A program made the position numbers and the translations under genes. Of a stretch of DNA of 22,525 nt, positions 16,072-22,525 are shown in pieces. Every line of letters begins with the position of its first letter. Position 1 is the first letter of the stretch. The stretch lies in NCBI GenBank assembly GCA_964431685.1, contig CAYSLA010000046.1:1-22525 (forward strand), in the 5' to 3' direction. The stretch is from CAYSLA01 sp964431685 (GTDB taxonomy: Bacteria > Armatimonadota > UBA5829). Below the pieces are notes generated by a model that had not been told where the DNA came from, made no database searches, and saw only the letters and a list, made by a program, of their open reading frames with translations.

Positions 16072-17415
16072 ATGATAACACTTGGCGTTGTTTTTCTTGG
16101 GCGCAAGAGGCCGGGGTTTGATCCTGAGTGGGGCAAGCAGATGGAGCAGGCCGTCAGGGCTTTTCTCTCGACCACGAAATATGAGGTTCTTATTGGAGAG
16201 CAGCCCGTTAGCGATGATGCAGCGTTGCTGGGTACCATCTCCAGATTCAAAGCTGCGGATGTAGATGTACTATTGGTTCTACAGCCCACCATGAGTGACG
16301 GGCGATTTGCCCCCACTATCTGTCAACTGTGGCAGGATCCTGTTCTATTGTGGGCGACCCCGGAGAAGCAAGACTACTCCATGATTAGCTCCTGTTCTCT
16401 TGTCGGGCTTCACGCATACGCTTCTACAATGCGCCAGCTCAAGCAGCCGTTCGAGATTGTATATGGTATGCCCGGTGAGAAGGAGACCACTATGCAACTG
16501 GACCGTGCAGTGCGTCTTGCCTATGCCTCCACGAGACTGAGGAGGGGCAGAGTTGGTATCATCGGGTACCACGCGCCCGGTTTCATAGATATGCACGCCG
16601 ACCCATTTCTAATGTCTGAAAGACTCGGAATGCAATTGTGGCACACGGGGATACAGGATCTTGTCGACCGGATGAACGACATTTGCCCTGATAGGTTGCT
16701 GACCGATGTCGAACAGGTGCTGGAAATGGGTGTACCGTTCGAAGACCTCGATAAGTCCGACTTGCCGGTTGCGAGCAGGTACTATCTGGCCATGTCCGAC
16801 ATCATACGGGAAGAAAGACTGGACGTGCTTGCCGTGCGGGAGTGGCCCGAGTTACCGAACCTCGTGGGTCAGTGGCCATATCTGGCAATGGTGCGATTGC
16901 TGAGCGAGGAAGTATCCGTTGCTTGCGAAGGCGACACCGATGGCGGAATATCCTGCCTGATAGGGAATCTGCTTGGATTTGGCGCGGGTTATCTCTCCGA
17001 TTGGTTGGAACACGATCACGAGACTGTAACACTGTGGCATGCCGGTAACGGATCGCTAGACCTGTGCGATCCAGTAGGAACACCGAATGGTCCTAGATTG
17101 GCTCGACATTTCAACAACAGAAAGCCACTTGTGGTCAACGCGGAAATGAAGTCCGACCAGCCGCTCACCATCTTCCGTTTGTGGCACTGCGACAATGAAT
17201 ATATGGTCACTTCTCGCGATGCAGTCAGCGTGCCTCCCAAGCGAAAGTTGCTGGGCACAAACGGGTTAGTCAAAGTAGACGGTATTGATGTGATGCAGTG
17301 GTTTGAGGCACTCTGCCACGCCGGTATGCCACATCACGTGGCTGTGTTTCCGGGTCACCACACGAACACACTGAGGCGATTTGCTATCCAGACAGATATG
17401 AAATGGATTCAGTGA
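16072..17415 (+). CDS. L-fucose/L-arabinose isomerase-family protein; probable sulfoquinovose isomerase
   Basis: The 447-residue protein starts at ATG 16072, eight bases after AGGGAG (16058-16063); an adjacent TTG at 16069 is a poorer choice. The C-terminal half has the FucI/AraA metal site: Glu286 (ACEGDTDG), Asp310 (LSDWLEHDHE) and a histidine in GMPHHVAVFPGHH (His421/422). The 24-residue spacing of Glu286 and Asp310 equals that of the E. coli FucI ligands Glu337 and Asp361. This family interconverts aldoses and ketoses using Mn. At 447 residues it is shorter than FucI (about 590), as in the short 'fucose isomerase-like' group. Some sulfoglycolytic clusters use an isomerase of this superfamily instead of YihS to make sulfofructose. 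It closes the tightly spaced run. Confidence 0.82.
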   Translation: MITLGVVFLGRKRPGFDPEWGKQMEQAVRAFLSTTKYEVLIGEQPVSDDAALLGTISRFKAADVDVLLVLQPTMSDGRFAPTICQLWQDPVLLWATPEKQDYSMISSCSLVGLHAYASTMRQLKQPFEIVYGMPGEKETTMQLDRAVRLAYASTRLRRGRVGIIGYHAPGFIDMHADPFLMSERLGMQLWHTGIQDLVDRMNDICPDRLLTDVEQVLEMGVPFEDLDKSDLPVASRYYLAMSDIIREERLDVLAVREWPELPNLVGQWPYLAMVRLLSEEVSVACEGDTDGGISCLIGNLLGFGAGYLSDWLEHDHETVTLWHAGNGSLDLCDPVGTPNGPRLARHFNNRKPLVVNAEMKSDQPLTIFRLWHCDNEYMVTSRDAVSVPPKRKLLGTNGLVKVDGIDVMQWFEALCHAGMPHHVAVFPGHHTNTLRRFAIQTDMKWIQ

Positions 17416-17433
17416 AACTGGACCAGTGACGTG

Positions 17434-17462
17434 TTGACAGCGTAGCGCATAACAAAGGTAAT
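17434..17462 (+). promoter_or_regulatory. Candidate promoter for the tandem glycosidase-like genes
   Basis: TTGACA (17434-17439) is followed after 17 bp by GGTAAT (17457-17462), which keeps the last four bases of the -10 consensus. It lies in the 72-base gap after the isomerase gene and would give a leader of about 20 bases. Read-through from the upstream operon is equally possible. Confidence 0.4.
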
Positions 17463-17487
17463 TAGTATCGTTAGAAAGGCAACCAAC

Positions 17488-19965
17488 ATGAACAACGTAG
17501 TCTCGTTTGTAAGTAGTATTGCGTCAGCAGGAAGAAGTACTGCACGAGGACTGATAAGCAACACGGCATCCCGGATAGCGGTGTGTCTGCTGGGTGCTTC
17601 AGCTTCTCTTCTTCTCTTCATTCCACAGATTTCGCAATGCGCGGAAGCAACCTACACTTATAACATTGCGCCGTCCGGAGGTCCGGACGCCGGGAAGACA
17701 ACTGTTTCCGCCAGGTCGGGGGCACTGTCGACCAGAAGCAATGCCGTAACGAGATGGGACAACAGCCAGTACAGGCTTCGTGACAAAACGATCACCGTGA
17801 CCTACGATCTCGGTGCTCCAAACACGATTGTAAGGCTCAAAGCTAGGTCTATTGTTCCTCCATGGTGCAACTTTGCGAAGGCTTCGTTCTCTGTAAGCCT
17901 GGATGGTACCGATTGGACCGAAATCGGCTCCAAACCGGGCTATCCCAGTCATGAAGTGGACAGAGGATCGACTCGGACGTGGGAGTTCGAGCCTCAGATG
18001 AACCCTGTGTTCACACGCTACATTCGCTATGAGATTACACCGGCGGGTTTCGTGCATCCTACGCTAAGCGACATCGTGATTGTCCCGCAGGTAGCGCCGG
18101 CAGTAGCGAGATCGAGAGACCACGCCTTATCTCAGTCCCACGGGTTTTACCGAGCAGATATAATGCCGCCCAGCCATTTCGCGCCATACTATTTCGAGAA
18201 ATGGCGCAGTGGTGACCCAGCTTTTCCCGATGGATCCGGCCCCGGAGGATTCATCAAAATGTTTGTCCACAACGACAGCAGTTCGCCTTGGCAGATAGAT
18301 GACATCAACCTCAGCTCTCCCGGTGCATCTAGTGTTAGGCTGCAGGATGCCATTGTAAGGCGTCCCAACCTTGAGGACGGAGGGCTGGACGAAAGCAAAC
18401 TCTTCTATAGCAGCTCCAGGTTCGGGTTGCCCGAGGACAGCCCGGAACTAACGAAGTATCTTGAGGTCGGTGATCCTGTATGGTACAGCGTAGAGCCTAA
18501 TCCAGTTCCAGCATACAGTCGCGCCGAAGTAACCATCAGATGTCGCTTGGATCCCAGATCCCTGTCGTCAGTCACAGTTTCAGGTGACGGCAGGTCAGCC
18601 CAGACTAGCCTGTCGCGATCCTATGATGGCATTAGGATAGCTTCGTTTTCCTTCTCCTACGATATCAAGAGACTCTACGTGTATGTTGAGCGTTCATCGG
18701 AACAGGCAAAACCGTTAGAGCTCGTATTACTCGATGGCAAAGATGTCTGGGAACAAACATCTGCTCTTCAGAGGGAGTGGAACCCGGGAGGAGTGGCGGG
18801 CTACGTGGTGAGGCTGCCTGAGTCCCTTGAGTTCGGCAGTTTCCACACTCTGACAGTTGTCTCCGGCGATGGCAAGATGGACACGGCTCAGATACGGGCC
18901 CGCGACGCATTCTTCCCCATCTGCATGTTCGGACCTCCGCTGGACGAGGAAGCGTTCCTGAAAGACATCTCCAGAAACTACTTCAACTCGATGGCGTGGG
19001 CCAATCCCGGACCTGAGAAGGCCATTCAATACGGCCTGCGCACATTCGAGGGAGAGCCTGGCGACCCCACGGTATACGGATCCTTCATCTACGACGAACC
19101 GGACGTGAAAGACTATTTTTGTCCCGAACTCCCTGAGTGGTCTAGACTTGGAACTTTAGGCCAATACTGCGCTAAGCGCAAAGAAACGACGTTGAAACAG
19201 AATCCGGCGGCGCTGCAGATGCTGAATCTGGACAATACATACAAACCCCTCAACTGGATGTGCTACGCACAACTTGGCGACATAATCGCACACGATCCTT
19301 ATTGGCCACATATGCCAAAGCGCGATCCAATGTGCGCTTATGCGAACGTGAGAATACTGACCGAGAATGCCAGGCCGAAGCCTACTTTTACGCTTCTTTT
19401 CGCTGGCAAGAGACCGGACATTGGTTATTTTCCAAGGTTCCTGACCTCCGAAGAGGTTGAACTTCAGAATGCGTATGCGCTGGCAGCTGGGACGAAGGGA
19501 ATAAGCTACTGGTGGTATAGGGATGACCGCACTGTTGCCAACAACCCGACATTGATGCGCGCTATGGGTCGAGTCAATGCGAGGGTGCGGCAAGTATCCG
19601 AGTACGCCGCAAACGGAATACCAACCGATTGGGCAAAAGCTGATGTGCCGGGAAAACCTCGCTATCACCCAATCGCGTCCGGACCGGTAAGAGTGTGGTG
19701 CGCTACGATCTGGTCACCGGATGGCCTCGTGTTGTTCGTTTGCAACAACGAATACATCGCAAATGAGGAAGGGTTTACTTATAAGCCAATAAAGAAAGTG
19801 CCTGTAGTTGTTCAGATGCCGGATGGTTGGACTGACAAGGTGTCGCTCTATGAAGTCACCGACGCAGGGACTAGCGAACCCAAGCAACTGAACGTGAAGG
19901 ACGGCCTTGTGCGCTTCACTCTGGATTCGGTGAATGTAAGCAGGTGGTTTGTGATAAAGCCATAG
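17488..19965 (+). CDS. Secreted glycoside-hydrolase-like protein with an N-terminal discoidin-like domain
   Basis: The 825-residue protein starts at ATG 17488, eight bases after AAGG. It has a long N-region and a signal-peptide hydrophobic core at about 30-46, with likely cleavage near Ala52-Ala54. Residues about 55-200 look like an F5/8 type C (discoidin) sugar-binding domain (ITVTYDLGAPNTIVRLKA, FSVSLDGTDWTEIG, TRYIRYEI). Residues about 208-470 are beta-rich. A barrel-like domain starts near 475 and contains YDEPDVKDYF (Asp536-Glu537), LNLDNTYKP, HDPYWPH and KGISYWWYRD. A C-terminal sandwich follows (about 722-825). The same order of motifs occurs in the C-terminal third of the 5658-9542 protein. 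The Asp-Glu pair suggests GH123/DUF4091-like catalysis, by inference. Likely an extracellular or periplasmic hydrolase feeding the sugar pathway. Confidence 0.75.
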   Translation: MNNVVSFVSSIASAGRSTARGLISNTASRIAVCLLGASASLLLFIPQISQCAEATYTYNIAPSGGPDAGKTTVSARSGALSTRSNAVTRWDNSQYRLRDKTITVTYDLGAPNTIVRLKARSIVPPWCNFAKASFSVSLDGTDWTEIGSKPGYPSHEVDRGSTRTWEFEPQMNPVFTRYIRYEITPAGFVHPTLSDIVIVPQVAPAVARSRDHALSQSHGFYRADIMPPSHFAPYYFEKWRSGDPAFPDGSGPGGFIKMFVHNDSSSPWQIDDINLSSPGASSVRLQDAIVRRPNLEDGGLDESKLFYSSSRFGLPEDSPELTKYLEVGDPVWYSVEPNPVPAYSRAEVTIRCRLDPRSLSSVTVSGDGRSAQTSLSRSYDGIRIASFSFSYDIKRLYVYVERSSEQAKPLELVLLDGKDVWEQTSALQREWNPGGVAGYVVRLPESLEFGSFHTLTVVSGDGKMDTAQIRARDAFFPICMFGPPLDEEAFLKDISRNYFNSMAWANPGPEKAIQYGLRTFEGEPGDPTVYGSFIYDEPDVKDYFCPELPEWSRLGTLGQYCAKRKETTLKQNPAALQMLNLDNTYKPLNWMCYAQLGDIIAHDPYWPHMPKRDPMCAYANVRILTENARPKPTFTLLFAGKRPDIGYFPRFLTSEEVELQNAYALAAGTKGISYWWYRDDRTVANNPTLMRAMGRVNARVRQVSEYAANGIPTDWAKADVPGKPRYHPIASGPVRVWCATIWSPDGLVLFVCNNEYIANEEGFTYKPIKKVPVVVQMPDGWTDKVSLYEVTDAGTSEPKQLNVKDGLVRFTLDSVNVSRWFVIKP

Positions 19966-20196
19966 CAACACGTGGTGGCGGATATGGAGTTCGGTCTGCC
20001 TGGCAAGATCTTCCCGCTCTGACGGCTGGATGTTAGCCACTAGAGTTGCATGTTTGCGCACGCTGAGCCCGTCGGATTGTGCTCGAAGATGCCAAAACTG
20101 GGCTGGAACGAAGTGAGTTCTTGTGCCGCAGGAACCCGCTCTGCCTCAACAGCCGCTCACCCGCGCGTTCGCGGTCTGAAAAGCTCGACAGATGAC

Positions 20197-20203
20197 AAAG
20201 GAG
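20197..20203 (+). promoter_or_regulatory. Ribosome binding site for the second tandem glycosidase-like gene
   Basis: AAAGGAG lies six bases before GTG 20210, supporting that codon. A GGAG at 20212-20215 is well placed for the alternative ATG at 20222. The ATG at 20192, which opens the frame, lies upstream of both sites and has none of its own. Confidence 0.6.
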
Positions 20204-20209
20204 ACTACA

Positions 20210-22165
20210 GTGGAGAATCGAATGATCATTGTATCCTACCGAATGGCAGCTTCCATGCTTTGCATAGTAGCTTCTCTTGTTTTGATGCCGCGGTCTTCGT
20301 ACTGTGCCGAGGTCTCAGCGGCGGTAGCGAGAGCAAGAGATCACTCCTTATCTCAGATCCACGGGTTCTACCGAGCAGATATAATGCCGCCCAGCCATTT
20401 TTTTGGGTATTTTGGAGGGATTCCGAAAAGAGCGGGCCCCGGCGGCTTCCTCAAGGTGTTCGTGTACAACAACAGCAGTGAGCCCTGGCAGATAGAAGCT
20501 ATTGACCTCGAGTCCCCCAGTGGAGAGAGGGTGAATCTGCAGGACGCCATCGTCAAGCGCTCCAACCGCGAAGACGGCGGGGTGAATGAGGCCGAGCCAT
20601 TCTACAGCAGTTCCAGGTTTGGACTGTCGTCGGATGGCCCGGAAATCGAGAAGTACCTCGAAGTCGGCGATCCAGTCTGGTACAGCATAGAGCCAAACCC
20701 TGTCCCGGCTAACGGCCGGGCAGAGGTCACCGTCAGATGCCGGCTGAATCCTACGTCCCTCTCCTCAGTCACAGTGTCCGGGGCCGGGAGATCGGCCGAG
20801 GCGAGCCTGTCAAAGGCCTATGACGGCATTCGGATCACGTCGTTCTCTTTTTCCTATGATATCCGCAGGCTCTATGTGTATGTGGAGCGCTCGTCGGAGA
20901 GGGTGAAACCGGTGGGACTCATATTGCTTGATGGCAAGGATGTCTGGGAGCAGACGGTCTCTCTTCAAAATGAGTGGAATCCGGGTGGGGTGGCCGGCTA
21001 CGTGGTGAAGCTGCCGGAACCTCTCAAGTTCGGCAGTTTCCATACTCTGACGGTTGTCTCGGGAGACGGTAAGATGGACACGGCGCAGATACGCGCCCGC
21101 GACGCGTTCTTCCCCATCTGCATGTTTGGTCCTCCGTACGACTACGAGGCGTTCCTGAAAGACCTCGCCAGGAACCACTTCAACTCGATGGCGTGGGCCA
21201 ATCCCGGACCCGAGAAGAACATCCAATACGGCCTACGCACATTCGAGGGAGAGCCTGGCGACCCCACGGTCTATGGAACGTGGATCACGGACGAACCGGA
21301 CGCTCACGATAGTGGCTGCCCTGAACTCCCTGAGTGGTCTAGACTTGGAACTTTAGGCCAATACTGCGCGAAGCGCAAAGAAACGATGTTGAAACAGAAT
21401 CCGGCGGCGCTGCAGATGCTGAATCTGGACACGGGATACCCGCCCCTCAACTGGATGTGCTACGCTCAACTTGGCGACATACTCGCGAACACATCGTATT
21501 GGTCGGGCAATACTCAGAGACTGAAGGACCCCATGTGTGTATACGCCACTATGAGGGTGTTGGGCGAGAACGCCCGACCAAACCCCACATTCAAGCTCTT
21601 GGGGGCTTTTGCAAGACCGGAGCAGGGCCGTCCTAGGTTCCCGACGGTCGAAGAGGTTGAACTTCAGAATGCGTACGCGCTCGCAACGGGGGCAAAGGGG
21701 ATAAGCTACTGGTGGTACAGGGACAGCCGCAGCGTGGCCAACAATCCGGCATTGATGCGTGCTATAGGTCGAGTCAACGCGAGGGTGCGGCAAGTATCCG
21801 AGTACGCCGCAAACGGAATACCAACCGATTGGGCAGAAGCTGATGTGCCGGGAAAACCCCGCTATCACCCGATTGCGTCGGGACCGGTAAGAGTGTGGTG
21901 CGCAACGATCTGGTCACCGGATGGCCTCGTGTTGTTCGTGTGCAACAACGAATACATCGCAAATGAGGAAGGGTTTGCGTATAAGCCGATAAAGAACGTG
22001 CCGGTAACTGTTCAGATGCCAGACGGTTGGACTGACAAAGTGTCGCTGTATGAAGTCAGCGACACTGGGACCGGCGAACCCAAGCAACTGAACGTGAAAG
22101 ACGGCCTTGTACGGTTCACGCTGGATTCGGTGAAGGTAAGTAGATGGTTTGTGATAAGACCGTAG
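20210..22165 (+). CDS. Secreted glycoside-hydrolase-like protein, tandem paralogue without the discoidin domain
   Basis: From GTG 20210 the protein has 651 residues (647 from ATG 20222). A signal peptide ends near SSYCA. It goes directly to AVARARDHSLSQIHGFYRAD, aligned with the 17488 protein after its discoidin domain, and the rest is closely similar throughout. The motif TDEPD (Asp361-Glu362) is kept, but the following VKDYF is AHDSG here, and other loop positions near the presumed active site also differ. KGISYWWYRD and the C-terminal sandwich (about 548-651) are nearly unchanged. It is a tandem duplicate that may have diverged in substrate range. Function as a hydrolase is inferred from fold-like motifs; the substrate is unknown. 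Confidence 0.75.
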   Translation: MENRMIIVSYRMAASMLCIVASLVLMPRSSYCAEVSAAVARARDHSLSQIHGFYRADIMPPSHFFGYFGGIPKRAGPGGFLKVFVYNNSSEPWQIEAIDLESPSGERVNLQDAIVKRSNREDGGVNEAEPFYSSSRFGLSSDGPEIEKYLEVGDPVWYSIEPNPVPANGRAEVTVRCRLNPTSLSSVTVSGAGRSAEASLSKAYDGIRITSFSFSYDIRRLYVYVERSSERVKPVGLILLDGKDVWEQTVSLQNEWNPGGVAGYVVKLPEPLKFGSFHTLTVVSGDGKMDTAQIRARDAFFPICMFGPPYDYEAFLKDLARNHFNSMAWANPGPEKNIQYGLRTFEGEPGDPTVYGTWITDEPDAHDSGCPELPEWSRLGTLGQYCAKRKETMLKQNPAALQMLNLDTGYPPLNWMCYAQLGDILANTSYWSGNTQRLKDPMCVYATMRVLGENARPNPTFKLLGAFARPEQGRPRFPTVEEVELQNAYALATGAKGISYWWYRDSRSVANNPALMRAIGRVNARVRQVSEYAANGIPTDWAEADVPGKPRYHPIASGPVRVWCATIWSPDGLVLFVCNNEYIANEEGFAYKPIKNVPVTVQMPDGWTDKVSLYEVSDTGTGEPKQLNVKDGLVRFTLDSVKVSRWFVIRP

Positions 22166-22319
22166 CGCAGAGTGTTGACAGTCCAGAGTGTGGCGTCTCC
22201 ACAGTGCTAGACATTGACTGGAGACATAGAGTGCTAAAAGAGATGAGCGCTTATGATCGTTAGTTCTACTGTGCAGAATTGCGTTCGTGTGAGCGATTGG
22301 GATACAGAGCAAGGATGAT

Positions 22320-22481
22320 ATGATATTGGAGAAATTTGGCAACTTGTATCTGCTGGACTGGGTCATTATCATTGGGGCCGTAGTTGCGTTACGGGTCTTC
22401 AGTTACAGCACGAAGAAGTATATGAGAAGCGTCGCCGATTTTCTTTCCGCGAACAGATCGGCGGGACGGTGGGGCTGTTGA
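22320..22481 (+). pseudogene. Sodium:solute symporter (SSS) gene fragment, interrupted after 50 codons
   Basis: A frame from ATG 22320, five bases after AAGG (22311-22314), encodes a first membrane helix (LDWVIIIGAVVALRVFSY) followed by the SSS-family loop STKKYMRSVADFLSANRSAGR. Normal relatives continue for about 500 more residues. Here the match stops at Arg50 (22469); DNA that looks like an insertion-sequence end takes over, and the frame hits TGA at 22479-22481. Its position directly after the glycosidase-like genes makes it a likely importer for the released sugar, now disrupted. The rest of the gene may lie beyond the inserted element outside the window. Confidence 0.75.
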
Positions 22482-22525
22482 AAAAGCCCCTCTTGAAATT
22501 ATGCGATTAGGTCTTGGCCGAATCA
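22471..22525. mobile_element. Probable insertion-sequence terminus (partial)
   Basis: Sequence beginning GGGGCTGTTGAAAAAGCCCC abruptly replaces the symporter coding sequence. GGCTGTTGAAAAAG is a common terminal inverted-repeat motif of transposase elements. The window ends 55 bases into the element, so no transposase, second end or target duplication can be seen. The exact junction could be shifted by a base or two around 22470. Confidence 0.6.

Noticed and set aside
20161..20174. Small inverted repeat CCGCG-CGTT-CGCGG between the tandem hydrolase genes
   Set aside because: Only a 5-bp stem with no T-run; expected by chance in GC-rich DNA. The rest of the 244-base gap shows nothing I can support.
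22175..22257. TTGACA (22175) and TATGAT (22252) as a promoter for the symporter
   Set aside because: They are far too widely spaced to form one promoter and neither has a good partner hexamer.
22471..22490. GGGGCT-N8-AGCCCC read as a transcription terminator
   Set aside because: It interrupts a well-conserved symporter coding sequence after only 50 codons and begins with a typical insertion-sequence end; the short inverted repeat is part of that motif.

Overview
The window (about 22.5 kb, GC in the mid-50s by eye) looks like a carbohydrate-use island from an Armatimonadota-like or related environmental bacterium. Three things suggest this: a type IV prepilin-like protein with the H-X9-DG motif and the FPVFASARKKAHQT signature, a protein with a PEP-CTERM sorting tail, and large secreted multi-domain glycosidase-like proteins. 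All credible genes lie on the + strand. I found no tRNA, rRNA or CRISPR array. Taxonomy is inferred from protein style only.

Layout. (1) 1-649: non-coding as far as I can see. It holds a candidate promoter (TTGACA-N17-CACAAT) and several copies of a palindromic operator-like motif (CCGCAA-N4-TTGCGG). (2) 650-4569: two secreted proteins sharing a 708-bp segment that looks identical at DNA level; the second ends in a PEP-CTERM sorting signal. A strong hairpin follows, then an H-X9-DG prepilin-like gene. (3) 4611-17415: a tightly packed run of nine genes. They are a LacI-family regulator (TTG start), a 1294-residue secreted glycosidase-like protein, a DUF5107-TPR protein, an iron-type alcohol dehydrogenase, a transketolase split into two subunits, an RpiB/LacAB-type isomerase, a TSUP (TauE/SafE) permease and an L-fucose/arabinose-isomerase-type enzyme. 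(4) 17488-22165: a candidate promoter and two tandem paralogous secreted glycosidase-like proteins, both related to the C-terminal half of the 1294-residue protein. (5) 22320-22525: the first 50 codons of a sodium:solute symporter gene, cut off by a sequence resembling an insertion-sequence end that runs out of the window.

Main interpretation. The enzymes of region 3 match, step for step, the sulfoglycolytic transketolase (sulfo-TK) route for sulfoquinovose. A FucI/AraA-type isomerase would make sulfofructose. A split transketolase would make 4-deoxy-4-sulfoerythrose and later sulfoacetaldehyde. An RpiB-like isomerase would interconvert sulfoerythrose and sulfoerythrulose. An Fe-type dehydrogenase would reduce sulfoacetaldehyde to isethionate, and a TSUP permease would export it. 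There is no sugar kinase or aldolase, as expected when a sulfonate stands in for phosphate. The RpiB-like protein keeps its catalytic Cys but has lost the ring-opening and phosphate-site residues, which fits a substrate that cannot cyclise. No known sulfoquinovosidase (GH31 or GH188 type) is visible. The three secreted glycosidase-like proteins, each with a DEPD motif, are therefore candidates for releasing the sulfosugar, and the interrupted symporter is a candidate importer. The family assignments are strong; the substrate is inference from gene context.
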